A stretch of DNA of 64,000 nucleotides from Flectobacillus major DSM 103 (lineage in GTDB: Bacteria; Bacteroidota; Bacteroidia; Cytophagales; Spirosomataceae), in NCBI RefSeq assembly GCF_000427405.1, contig NZ_KE386491.1, forward strand, positions 4,877,303-4,941,302. The letters are read 5' to 3'. Positions within the stretch are counted from its first letter, which is position 1. Each line of letters opens with the position of its first letter. Below, one piece after another: positions 45,701 through 54,300 of this stretch. The position numbers and the translations under genes were made by a program. Under the pieces are notes generated by a model. The model did not search any database. It had not been told where the DNA came from and saw only the letters and a program-made list of their open reading frames with translations.

Positions 45701-45902
45701 AAGCCCCAGCAATAGGTGTTCCGTCTTTGGCTGAAGTAACGTTTCCTGTCAAAGGAACAGTTGCAAGTGTTGTAGATTCAATAACTTTAGTTAGATGGTT
45801 AGAACCATATTCAACATTCGAATAGCCATTCAAGGTAATGCCGCCTAGTACAGAAAGCCACATCAACCGTTGAGAAAAATGTAATAGTCTAATTTTTTTC
45901 AT
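42708..45902 (-). CDS. SusC/RagA-family TonB-linked outer membrane receptor
   Basis: 1064 residues. An N-terminal signal (about residues 1-28) is followed by a CarboxypepD_reg-like domain (about 50-135, GNVTSAKDGTPIAGASVFVKEN), the TonB plug (about 145-285, with VVIRGNGSLSGDNQPLYVINGMPID and SISVLKGGTAAALYGSRAANGVI) and a 22-strand barrel ending in the aromatic SYGINLSVKF. It imports the glycan bound by SusD using TonB energy. First gene of the cluster, read from a promoter at 45971-45999 that faces the DeoR gene. Confidence 0.95.
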   Translation of the reverse strand: MKKIRLLHFSQRLMWLSVLGGITLNGYSNVEYGSNHLTKVIESTTLATVPLTGNVTSAKDGTPIAGASVFVKENPKVGATTDAQGNFKLLIPDNIASAKFSIVVSTIGYEQQQIAIASGQTSLSITLKESFEALGEVVVTALGVKKDKKALAYSVTEVSGSEFTQARETNLASALSGKIAGVNATSLATGAGGSSRVVIRGNGSLSGDNQPLYVINGMPIDNSTPGGSPTTGGSGHNVDRGDGIGGINPDDIESISVLKGGTAAALYGSRAANGVILITTKKGTVKKGIGLEYNSTATIDDVVDFTDWQYEYGQGDGGVKPTSQAQAISWGRRSWGAKMDGQQYTAFDGQQHAYSPQKNNIKNFYNTGFTFSNTVAFSGGTEALNFRASLADIDNKSILPNSTFNRKVFNLSLNSKLNERLSIDALAQYNLEKAHNRPSAGDAPGNPNWANYMIANTVDIGWLSPGYDANGREVQWNETPYASNSYFVVNKFTNDDTKNRFIGQFGIKYDILKNLFVKGNISRDFYNYNFTGIIPTGTVYTINAAGEYQGIKSSVSESNSMLTLNYNTDFNNVHLNAMIGGNKRSFEREEIYTSGTQYIIPNFYSFTNLATATTRPVTQRLATNSVFGSLDLDYKGILFLNASARQDWFSTLGIKNNTILYPAVGTSFVLSQATEMPSFVNYAKLRASWAQVGGGVPDPYTLNQTYSMVTSSGQPLQQITTTNGEYLLNNPSLKPFTSTTWEAGLDTKLFNNRLGIDLTYYLRRTTNDIVKTAISGTSGYQYTYVNVGQVDNHGIELLLTGGLIKSKNFNWNASFNFAYNQNKVVKLTEGVNTIQLATSVGSWAFINTDAGRPYGIIKGYTMVKDKAGNIVFDPSTGYPVKGPITEIGQGVAPLTMGLSNSFSYKNFSLDILLDGKFGNDVFSVMNVYATRFGLQKSTLAGRESGLQVSGVDTKGEAFTKTIPVSNLRLYYDNLKNYSDLFIYDGSFIKLRQVVFGYKIPAQYLKFAKIQSASISFVARNLFILYKKTDNFDPESSYTNSNAQGFEAFGLPRTRSYGINLSVKF

Positions 45903-45932
45903 GAGCTGTTGAGTTATTATGGTAAGTAGTTA

Positions 45933-45950
45933 TTTTGCAAATTTTGCAAT
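45933..45950. promoter_or_regulatory. Operator candidate: double TTGCAA in the susC leader
   Basis: TTTTGCAAATTTTGCAAT holds two TTGCAA palindromes (45935-45940, 45944-45949), just downstream of the expected susC transcription start. Its first 14 bases recur exactly at 46057-46070. Confidence 0.45.
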
Positions 45951-45970
45951 TAATTATTGCATTGATTGCA

Positions 45971-45999
45971 CAAACGTACATAATATTTTGTAATAACAA
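45971..45999 (-). promoter_or_regulatory. susC promoter
   Basis: On the minus strand TTG (45999-45997), 18-nt spacer, TACGTTTG (45978-45971), fitting the Bacteroidota consensus. Confidence 0.55.
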
Positions 46000-46002
46000 G
46001 CA

Positions 46003-46016
46003 TTTATTGCAAATAA
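46003..46016. promoter_or_regulatory. Operator candidate: central TTGCAA palindrome
   Basis: TTTATTGCAAATAA centred on TTGCAA (46007-46012), just upstream of the susC -33 element. Confidence 0.4.
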
Positions 46017-46056
46017 AATTGGTTTTTTCTTCAAAAACTGAGTATTTATTCTCAAA

Positions 46057-46070
46057 TTTTGCAAATTTTG
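46057..46070. promoter_or_regulatory. Operator candidate upstream of the DeoR-family gene
   Basis: TTTTGCAAATTTTG, an exact 14-base repeat of the start of the 45933 element, 46 bp ahead of the TATATTTG box of the regulator gene. Confidence 0.45.
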
Positions 46071-46115
46071 AATATATGGTATTTAAGACAGGATGCTGAA
46101 AGTTGTAGTTTTTGC

Positions 46116-46123
46116 TATATTTG
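46116..46123 (+). promoter_or_regulatory. Candidate -7 box of the DeoR-family gene
   Basis: TATATTTG fits TAnnTTTG and lies 28 nt ahead of the chosen ATG at 46152. Confidence 0.5.
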
Positions 46124-46151
46124 TATCGTAAAAACAAATACTCAAAACCTT

Positions 46152-46910
46152 ATGTCGGTTAATCTTTTAAAGAAGGAGAGAAAGGATTTGATTTTGAAAG
46201 AAATCAATGTGCATACTCGGGTATCTTTCGCAGAATTAGTGGAGGTATTAAATGTATCGGAAGATACGATTCGTCGGGACTTGAATGAACTGTCGGAAGA
46301 AGGGGCTATTATCAAAATACGAGGCGGTGCTATGTCCAAAGCCTATCACCATTCGTCGCAGTTGAAAGAAACGTATGCCCATAATGCTAAATTGCAGATA
46401 GCTCAGAAAGCATTATCGCTTTTGAAAGATGGTATGCTAATATTGGTAGGTGGGGGTACAACCATTCGAGAATTAGTAAAAATCCTTCCCGATGATTTGA
46501 AGGTTACCTTCATGACTGTCAATCCATTAACGGCTGTAGAATTGCTAGATAAGCCTAATGTCGAAATTATTTTGATAGGAGGGCAGCTTTCTCGTTATAG
46601 CCAAATGGCCGTTGGGGGTGAAGTACACCTAAGATTGTCGGAAATGAAAGCTGATTTGTGTATTTTGGGAACAAATGCCATCGATGCCAAAGGTGGCCTA
46701 ACCGACTCTGATTGGGAAACTGTGCAGGTAAAAAAGACCATGATTAAAGCTGCTGACAAGGTAGCGGTATTGTCTATTTCTGAAAAACTCAACTCAGTGA
46801 TGAAAATGAAAGTGGCCGATTTATCAGAAATTAACTACCTCATTACCGAACTCCCTGCCGATGCCTTAGAGTTAATGGCTTACCAAAACCAGACAATAAC
46901 TGTACTGTAA
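46152..46910 (+). CDS. DeoR/GlpR-family transcriptional regulator
   Basis: 252 residues from the ATG at 46152 (MSVNLLKKERKDLILKEI); the in-frame extension to 46059 runs over the promoter box and is rejected. The N-terminal winged helix has the DeoR signature VSEDTIRRDLNELSEEGAIIKIRGGA (about residues 35-60). The C-terminal sensor domain (about 75-235) has ILVGGGTTIRELVKILP and DLCILGTNAID, and binds a phosphorylated sugar in known members. It is divergent from the susC cluster and is the obvious repressor for it; KDPG or another phosphorylated intermediate is a plausible inducer. The TTGCAA repeats in the shared promoter region are candidate sites. Confidence 0.92.
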   Translation: MSVNLLKKERKDLILKEINVHTRVSFAELVEVLNVSEDTIRRDLNELSEEGAIIKIRGGAMSKAYHHSSQLKETYAHNAKLQIAQKALSLLKDGMLILVGGGTTIRELVKILPDDLKVTFMTVNPLTAVELLDKPNVEIILIGGQLSRYSQMAVGGEVHLRLSEMKADLCILGTNAIDAKGGLTDSDWETVQVKKTMIKAADKVAVLSISEKLNSVMKMKVADLSEINYLITELPADALELMAYQNQTITVL

Positions 46911-46947
46911 GTTTTTATGATAAATTGCTCAACAAAGAAGGATAAAA

Positions 46948-46993
46948 CCATTCCTATTAGGATATGAATCTATTCAGATACTAATAGGAATGG
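46948..46993. terminator. Bidirectional terminator
   Basis: Perfect 13-bp stem (46948-46960 with 46981-46993), 20-nt loop with an inner TGAAT/ATTCA pairing, between convergent genes. Confidence 0.65.
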
Positions 46994-47037
46994 TCAAATA
47001 GCTTTATCTTTCACAAACATATCCGAGCCTTTTTTCC

Positions 47038-47562
47038 TCAGTTTTGTTGTGCGGCCTCAGTGGCTTTCTTATCTTCTAAAGTTTTCTTTACCTGTTTGAG
47101 TTGCTCCAAAAGGTGTTCTCTCATCTGTACAAATTGCATCAATTCGGTATGATTTTCAGAGTATTTGAGATTTGGAAAAAACAAAGAAGGAAATAAGATA
47201 AACTCATGCACCTTTTCGTTTGCTTTTTTGGCTTTAGGATTTTTGGTAGTTACTGTTACTTTAGGAGCATTGAAATCTCGGTGCTGACTTTTGGTATCAA
47301 TATGAATATCTTGAATATGCTCGAAAGGAATTTCTTGGGTAGTAGTTACCGACGTTCCTACGGTATGAATATGAATCAATTTTTGGTCGGATAATGCAAC
47401 ATAAACCGCTCTTTTTTTCTTAAAAATGGCATTGATAGAATCCTGCAAACTTTGCAAACCATTTAGGGCTGGGTACTGAACCGAAACAAGTGCGTGAATG
47501 GGATGATTAACGGAATTACTAATGTGAGAAAACGAATCTAATACTTGAAATCTTTTAGCCAT
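47038..47562 (-). CDS. Hypothetical protein, possible PH-like fold
   Basis: 174 residues, no signal peptide. Residues about 45-130 show the rhythm of a small beta-barrel (AVYVALSDQKLIHIHTVG, TTTQEIPFEHIQDIHIDTKS, KVTVTTKN...HEFILFPSLFF), which resembles bacterial PH or GRAM-like domains, where IPFEHIQDI-type turns are common. The C-terminal 40 residues are a charged helix (FVQMREHLLEQLKQVKKTLEDKK). No motif gives a function. It is alone on its transcript between a terminator and a 573-bp spacer. Confidence 0.65.
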   Translation of the reverse strand: MAKRFQVLDSFSHISNSVNHPIHALVSVQYPALNGLQSLQDSINAIFKKKRAVYVALSDQKLIHIHTVGTSVTTTQEIPFEHIQDIHIDTKSQHRDFNAPKVTVTTKNPKAKKANEKVHEFILFPSLFFPNLKYSENHTELMQFVQMREHLLEQLKQVKKTLEDKKATEAAQQN

Positions 47563-48135
47563 ACTATTGAATATTATGAGGGTTGAATCGCAAGAGAATC
47601 GTAAGGGTGGTATCTCAAGGATATGTACAGATTAACGACAAATGCTTGTGTTTATGATTTTGAACAATTGCAATTTACAAAGAAACGACAAAAAAGCCTT
47701 TACACGCAAATGTTATACTCACTTTCAATATTTATGCCAGAAACATTAGAAAAGTTAACATTACAGATACATCAGTGAGCCCAATACGAATACCTTGCTT
47801 GCTGCACACCAATTGTATGGCTTTGGGCGTTGGGTATATTAAGTGTTTCATCAATAGAATGATAAGAACAGTTTGTTGATAAAAATCAACAAAAAAAAGG
47901 CGTTAGATGTATGTTTTTGCTGGTTTATAAAAAAAAAAGCTAAAAAACTATACTTTTAACATTTTTTAACTACGAAAATCAAAAACAAATTTCTATCTTT
48001 ACGCAATACAAAGTCACAAGAACTTTTTAACCCCAATATTCCATTTTCCTAACCCGATGGTATTAATGAGTTATAGAGTTCTATATAAACTTCTTTAAAT
48101 TTTATTGGTAATTCGGCCAAGAATCTCAACAGTAT
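47563..48135. other. Divergent intergenic region of 573 bp
   Basis: AT-rich with no frame longer than about 15 codons that looks coding. A TATCTTTA sequence at 47994-48001, one base off TAnnTTTG, could be the promoter of the gene at 48136. Nothing else was recognised. Confidence 0.4.
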
Positions 48136-48501
48136 ATGAAATCTTTCAAAATCTATAAATGGCTACTCCCTTTTTTGCTATGGTCTATAGCAACGAACAG
48201 CTATGCTTTTGATGGAGGAAATACTAATAAAGAGATTGCAAAAGTTAAGAAAAGTATTTCTCGATTTAGCAAAAAAAGAACTTTTGGCCGTCACTTTGAA
48301 GTTGAAAATCACTGCTTATTAGATAACCAAGAAGAGAAAGATGAACGTTCGGAAGATTCACGTTGTCTTGCAGCTCCTTCAGATGTCTATTGTCAGGTAT
48401 TAACAACTATTCAAAGCTTACAAGGAGTGGGTACTCGAATAGGAGTGGCCATATATCCTCCTCAAAAATTATTTGAACTTCATTGTGTTTATCTGATTTG
48501 A
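48136..48501 (+). CDS. Small secreted Cys-containing protein ahead of the metal efflux operon
   Basis: 121 residues with a signal peptide (MKSFKIYKWLLPFLLWSIATNSYA). The mature part has four Cys (in NHCLLDN, SRCLAA, VYCQVL and LHCVYLI) and several His and acidic residues, and ends abruptly in CVYLI. No known domain was recognised. It precedes the CzcCBA-like genes in the same direction by 394 bp, so a periplasmic metal-related role is possible but only by position. Confidence 0.55.
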   Translation: MKSFKIYKWLLPFLLWSIATNSYAFDGGNTNKEIAKVKKSISRFSKKRTFGRHFEVENHCLLDNQEEKDERSEDSRCLAAPSDVYCQVLTTIQSLQGVGTRIGVAIYPPQKLFELHCVYLI

Positions 48502-48895
48502 GATAAATAGCTTCACTTTTTTATTCCCTAAAACAATAATTTATATCAAAAGACTATCTTTGATTGGTATTTCAAAGCAACTAGCTGATAATCAGTAATT
48601 AGTTTGTTATAGAATGCTGTTGAGAGAATCGAGAAAAATCTTTTGAGAGAAAAGGTATATTACCAATCACGAAAGTCAGAACAAGGTTTGGGCAAACCGT
48701 TTTGAACAATCGGGTTTGTCGATAATACCCAAGTTTTGCTTATACATTGGCGTGGTATAGGTAATGTATTGTTGTGTCGTTAGTTTTCTTTCACCAGAAA
48801 GCTTGCTTGTCTTGTTGTGCTTTGTATTTGGTACAATAGGTTAATTATTAGGGAGAGTCCGTTTAACTTTTTAATATCACTTGACTATAAATTCT
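48502..48895. other. Intergenic region of 394 bp
   Basis: No open frame, no clear terminator and no good -7 box were seen. It must hold the efflux operon's promoter unless that operon is read from upstream. Confidence 0.35.
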
Positions 48896-50164
48896 ATGAA
48901 GTCCTATTTTGTGTGGATAATAGGCTTTTGTCTTTTATCGAGTCCGATAATAGCACAATCGTCTGATTCCTTAAAAATTTCGATTAGCGATGCTGAGCAA
49001 CAGTTTGTCAAAAACAATTTAACCTTGCTAGCACAGAAGTATAATATAGAAGCCTCAAAAGCGGCAATTATACAAGCTAAGTTACTACCCAATCCTGAAA
49101 TCAATATTGAGCAAACCCTCAATACTACACCAACAATTGCCAATGATGCTATGATTGGGGCTTTTGGGCAACGTGCTTTTCAAGTTCAACAACTGATTCA
49201 GTTGGCTGGCAAACGCAATAAGCAAGTAAACATTGCTAAAATCAATGCCGAAATTACTGATTATCAGTTTTTTGAAATCTTGAGAGGACTTTCGTATCAG
49301 TTGCGTACTAGCTTTTATGCGATTCATTTCTTACAAAAAACCTTGACTACCTACGAGCAAGAAATCGTAACCCTCGCAAGGTTGATTAGTGCTTATCAAG
49401 AGCAAGTTCTGAAAGGTAATGTACCTCAAAAAGAGGTAATTAGGCTACAATCATTCTTAGTAACCCTAGAAACAGAGCGTAGTAGTATCTTGATGGACAT
49501 AGCTGATAATCAGGCTACATTTAAGGTACTAATAGGAGATGTAAGTGCCAAACCTATCGAGCCAATTGTAGACGAAAAGGTTTTGGGCGATATGGATTTG
49601 GATAACCTGAAGTTGGCTGATTTGACCAACACAGCTACCGACGGCCGTTTTGACCGCAAAATGCAAGAAGCAACAGTACGCCTTGCTTCGGCTAATTTGG
49701 CTTTACAAAAATCATTGGCAACCCCCGATATTACGGTAGGTTATAGCTATGACCGTGCAGGAAGCTACCTCAATAATTATCATGCCCTTACGGTGTCGAT
49801 GTCGCTGCCGATATTCAACAAAAATCAAGGAAATATCAAAATTGCAGAGAACGAGATTTTGGCTAATAAACAGTATTTGGCACAAACCGATGTCCAAATT
49901 ACCAACGATGTCCTACAGGCTTTATTAAAAGCCAAAGAAGCTGAAAGGCTGTATAGAACGCTCGATAAAAACTATTTGCCTAGCTTTAATAAGCTAATAG
50001 ATGGAGTAATCGAGAACTATCAAAAGCGCAATGTAACCTTGATAGAATTTACAGATTTCTTAGAGTCGTATAAAAACACCGTTAGTCAAATTAATTCACT
50101 TAATAACACCAGAATTCAAGCATTTGAAAACTTGAATTTTGTAGTAGGTAAAAAGGTTCTTTAA
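48896..50164 (+). CDS. TolC-family outer membrane efflux protein (CzcC-like)
   Basis: 422 residues from the ATG at 48896; a TTG 15 bp upstream is less likely. A signal peptide (ending PIIAQ) precedes two repeats of the outer-membrane efflux helical hairpin, with ASKAAIIQAKLLPNPEINIEQTLN in the first and ASANLALQKSLATPDITVGYSYDR in the second, as in CzcC/CusC-like channels. It forms the outer-membrane exit duct of the tripartite RND pump. The adaptor gene follows after 24 bp. Confidence 0.9.
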   Translation: MKSYFVWIIGFCLLSSPIIAQSSDSLKISISDAEQQFVKNNLTLLAQKYNIEASKAAIIQAKLLPNPEINIEQTLNTTPTIANDAMIGAFGQRAFQVQQLIQLAGKRNKQVNIAKINAEITDYQFFEILRGLSYQLRTSFYAIHFLQKTLTTYEQEIVTLARLISAYQEQVLKGNVPQKEVIRLQSFLVTLETERSSILMDIADNQATFKVLIGDVSAKPIEPIVDEKVLGDMDLDNLKLADLTNTATDGRFDRKMQEATVRLASANLALQKSLATPDITVGYSYDRAGSYLNNYHALTVSMSLPIFNKNQGNIKIAENEILANKQYLAQTDVQITNDVLQALLKAKEAERLYRTLDKNYLPSFNKLIDGVIENYQKRNVTLIEFTDFLESYKNTVSQINSLNNTRIQAFENLNFVVGKKVL

Positions 50165-50188
50165 GACAAAAACAGACAATAACGTATC

Positions 50189-51286
50189 ATGAAAAAGCAT
50201 ATCATATATATATCAGTAGCGTTGGCATTTTTATCTGTATCGGCATGTACCAGTACTCAGGCTGATACCGAAACAAAAGATGAAAAGCCTTTTGAGCTTT
50301 CGGCTCGATTAAAACAAGAATTAAGCTTAGCAACAGCCACATTAGAGCCCATACAAACCCAATTACAGCTAACAGGAAAAGTAACGCCTTATGAAGATAA
50401 GCAGGTGAAAGTTTCGCCTTTGGTCGATGGGGTTATCGAAAAAATTAGTGCCAACTTAGGCGATTTTGTAGGCAAAGGACAAACTTTGGCTATCGTACAT
50501 TCGTCGGAAGTAGCAGATGTTGAAAACCAAACCGTAGGGTCAACCTCCGATTTGTTGTCGGCACAAAAGAATTTACAAGTTCAAAAAGATATGTATAAAG
50601 CAGGCTTAGCATCGGAAAAGGATGTTACGTTTGCTCAAAATGATTTGCTAAAAGCTCAGGGGTCGTTGAAAAGAGCCAAAGAAGTAGCTAGTATCTATAA
50701 TGTAAAAAATGCTTTTTATACCTTAAAAGCTCCTATTGCGGGTTATGTTATCGAAAAAAACAATGCTATTTCTGATAAAATGTCTTTTCATGAAGGCGAA
50801 ACAGGTGCATTTTTTACCATTGCCGATTTGTCGCAAATCCAAATCGTAGCCAATGTTTATGAGGCCGATATTGCCAAAGTAAGAGTAGGATCGCCAGTAG
50901 AGGTTAAATTGATTTCGTACCCCGACATGGTACTAAAGGGTAAAATAGATAAAATGAGTAATGCCCTCGACCCCGAAACACGTACTTTACAAGTGCGTAT
51001 TAATTTGGCCAACCCTCATTTTTTGATGAAACCCGAAATGTTTGCTCAGGTAAATGTAAGTTTCAGCACCGATACCCGCAGTATTGCTGTGCCGTCGTCG
51101 TCAATCATTTTTGACCAAAACAAAAATTTTGTTGTGGTTTACAAAGACGACCAGCACATGGAAGTGCGTGAGGTACAAATTGCCAAACAAAACGCTAATA
51201 AAACCTACATTACAAGTGGCCTCAAAGAAGGTGAGAAAGTAATGAACAAAAATCAATTGTTGGTTTATAATGCTCTTATTGAATAA
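50189..51286 (+). CDS. RND efflux periplasmic adaptor (CzcB-like), lipoprotein
   Basis: 365 residues. Lipobox SVSAC gives Cys20. The barrel-sandwich/lipoyl half motifs VSPLVDGVIEKISANLGDFVGKGQTLAIV and APIAGYVIEKNNAISDKM flank a helical hairpin (about 110-170). The beta-barrel and membrane-proximal domains (QIVANVYEADIAKVRVGSPVEVK; ETRTLQVRINLANP) complete the adaptor. No metal-binding His-rich N-terminal extension is present, unlike many CzcB and CusB proteins. It bridges the inner-membrane pump and the outer-membrane channel. Confidence 0.92.
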   Translation: MKKHIIYISVALAFLSVSACTSTQADTETKDEKPFELSARLKQELSLATATLEPIQTQLQLTGKVTPYEDKQVKVSPLVDGVIEKISANLGDFVGKGQTLAIVHSSEVADVENQTVGSTSDLLSAQKNLQVQKDMYKAGLASEKDVTFAQNDLLKAQGSLKRAKEVASIYNVKNAFYTLKAPIAGYVIEKNNAISDKMSFHEGETGAFFTIADLSQIQIVANVYEADIAKVRVGSPVEVKLISYPDMVLKGKIDKMSNALDPETRTLQVRINLANPHFLMKPEMFAQVNVSFSTDTRSIAVPSSSIIFDQNKNFVVVYKDDQHMEVREVQIAKQNANKTYITSGLKEGEKVMNKNQLLVYNALIE

Positions 51287-51381
51287 GAGTATTTGATTTC
51301 AAATTTGGGAGAAAAGAAGGAGAAAGAGGGGCTTCCCCAGATTTTGGTTCATTTTTTAGCATCTAAAAACACGGAAGTTTT

Positions 51382-54300
51382 ATGAAAAAGTTATTGGCGT
51401 TTTCGCTAAAATATAAATTTGCAGTATTCTTTTTTACTGCCGTAATTGTTATAGGTGGAGTATCAAGTTTTATGAATACACCTATCGATGCCTTTCCCGA
51501 CGTTACCAACACACAAGTAACGATTATTACACAGTGGCCTGGAAGAAGTGCCGAAGAAATAGAAAAGTTTGTGACTGCTCCTTTGGAGATTTCAATGAAT
51601 GGCGTACAAAAGAAAACAACTGTTCGGTCTACTACGCTATTCGGGTTGTCGGTAGTAGTAGTGATGTTTGACGATGGTGTTGATAATAATTTTGCTCGTA
51701 TTCAGGTTAACAACGCATTACAAGGTGTCAGCTTGCCCGACGACGTAGAGCCCGACATACAGCCTCCTTATGGGCCAACGGGCGAGATTTTTAGATATAC
51801 CCTCGAAGGTAAAGGCCTTACGTCGCGTCGGCTAAAAGAAGTGCAAGATTGGGTAGTTGACCGAAACTTACGGTCGGTTCCGGGTGTGGCAGATATTGTA
51901 AGTTTTGGTGGAGAAGTAAAAACCTACGAAATCAGTGTAAATCCAACCCTTTTACAAGATTATAAAATTACGCCACTCGATGTATTTACGGCTGTCGAAA
52001 AAAGTAATATCAACGTTGGGGGCGATGTAATTACTAAAAACAATCAAGCGTATGTAGTACGTGGGATTGGCTTGCTCAAAAACATTCAGGATATTCAAAA
52101 TATCTTGGTGGATAATATCAATGGAGTACCAGTTTATGTAAAAACGGTTGCAACGGTAACAGAGTCGGCTTTGCCTCGTTTAGGACAAGTAGGCCGTGGT
52201 ACCAACAACGATGCTGTAGAAGGTATTGTGGTGATGAGAAAAGGCGAAAACCCATCGGAAGTTATTGCTAATTTGAACCTAAAAGTAGTAGAACTAAATA
52301 CCAAAATTTTGCCTAATGGTATCAAAATTCAAACTTTCTATAATCGTCAAACCCTTTTAGATTTTTGTATCGACACTGTAACCCACAACCTTATTGAAGG
52401 TATTGTATTGGTAACGTTGATTGTATTGATATTCTTGGCCGACTGGCGTGCATCGTTGATTGTATCAATGATTATTCCGTTGGCATTGCTATTTGCCTTT
52501 ACGTGTCTAAAGCTATTGGGCATGAATGTCAACCTTTTATCGTTGGGTGCAGTCGATTTTGGGATTATTATCGACGGTACAGTAGTGGTAGTAGAGGGCC
52601 TGATTGTCGTGTTAGCACATAAGGCCGAAGAGGTAGGAATGGAGCGTTTTAATAAATTGGCTAAAATGTCGATTATCAAACGTACTGGCTCTAATATGGG
52701 TAAAGCGATTTTTACCTCAAAAATTATTATCCTGATAGCCCTATTACCCATCTTTGCTTTCCAAAAAGTAGAAGGAAAAATGTTTTCGCCTTTGGCTTGG
52801 ACACTAGGTTCGGCTTTGTTGGGAGCTTTGATTTTTACACTTACACTTGTACCTGTTATGGTAAGTTTACTTATGAACCATAACGTAAAAGAGAAAAGTA
52901 ACTTCGTGGTAAGTTTTGTGATGCGTTATTCAATGAAGGTTTTTCATTACTGTTTCTCGCATAAAAAATTCACTTTTATTGGTACGGCTATTATTACCAT
53001 AGTAGGTTTTTGGACATTGACGATTCACGGAACAGAATTTTTGCCACAGCTCAACGAAGGCTCTATTTATGTACGTGCTACAATGCCTCGAAGCATTAGC
53101 TTAGACGAGTCGGTGCGGTATGCCAACGATATGCGAAAGGTTTTTGAAGGCTTTCCTGAAGTGAGACAAGTACTGTCGCAGGCAGGTCGCCCCAACGACG
53201 GAACTGACCCAACAGGTTTTTATAACGTAGAGTTTCACGTCGATATTTATCCTCAAAAAGAATGGGCTAGTAAACTGACCAAAGCCCAATTAATTGAGAA
53301 AATGCAAGAAAAGCTTTCGATTTTTCAAGGGGTAACATTAGGCTTTTCACAGCCTATCATGGATAACGTTGAAGAGGCCGTTTCGGGGGTAAAAGGTTCT
53401 ATTGCCGTAAAAATCTATGGCAATGACTTTGATTATTTAGAAAGTCAAGCCGAAAAAGTGGAAAAAGTACTACGTCATGTACGTGGTATTGAAGATTTGG
53501 GTATTATCCGAAACCTAGGCCAACCCGAATTACATATTGAAATGGATCAGCAGAAAATGAATTTTTATGGTGTACAAACCGCCGATGCTGAAGCCGTAAT
53601 TTCAATGGCAATTGGTGGGCAAACCGCCAGTCAGTTGTATGAAGGTGAAAGAAAGTTTGATATCCGAGTGCGTTTCCAACCTGAATATCGTAAATCAGAG
53701 CAAGAAATTCGTAACCTAATGGTTCCGTCTATGAGCGGCACTAAAATTCCTATCAAACAAATTGCCGAAGTTAAAACGCTTACAGGGCCAAGCTTGATTT
53801 TCAGAGAAGATACCAAACGTTTTATTGCTGTGAAGTTTTCGGTACGTGGCCGCGACATGGGTAGTACCATTGCCGAAGCTCAGGCTGGAGTAGCCAAAGT
53901 AATTACCAATTTACCCAAAGGCTACGATATGAAGTGGAAAGGGGACTTCGAAAACCAACAACGAGCTACAAAGCGTTTGGCACAGGTAGTACCTATTTCA
54001 ATGATTGCGATTTTCTTTATTCTTTATATCATGTTTGGGAGCTTAAAAGATGCCGCCTTGGTGTTTTCCAATGTACCATTTGCCATCATTGGGGGGTCGG
54101 TAGCCTTGCTGGTAACCCATACCAACTTTAGTATTTCGGCAGGTATTGGTTTTATTGCCTTGTTTGGTATATGTATCCAAAATGGAGTAATCATGATAGA
54201 GGTGTTCAAAGAGAACCTCCATAAACGAATGTCGCTCATGGATTCTATTCAGGAAGGGGTAAAATCGAGGGTACGGCCAGTAATGATGACCGCCATGATG

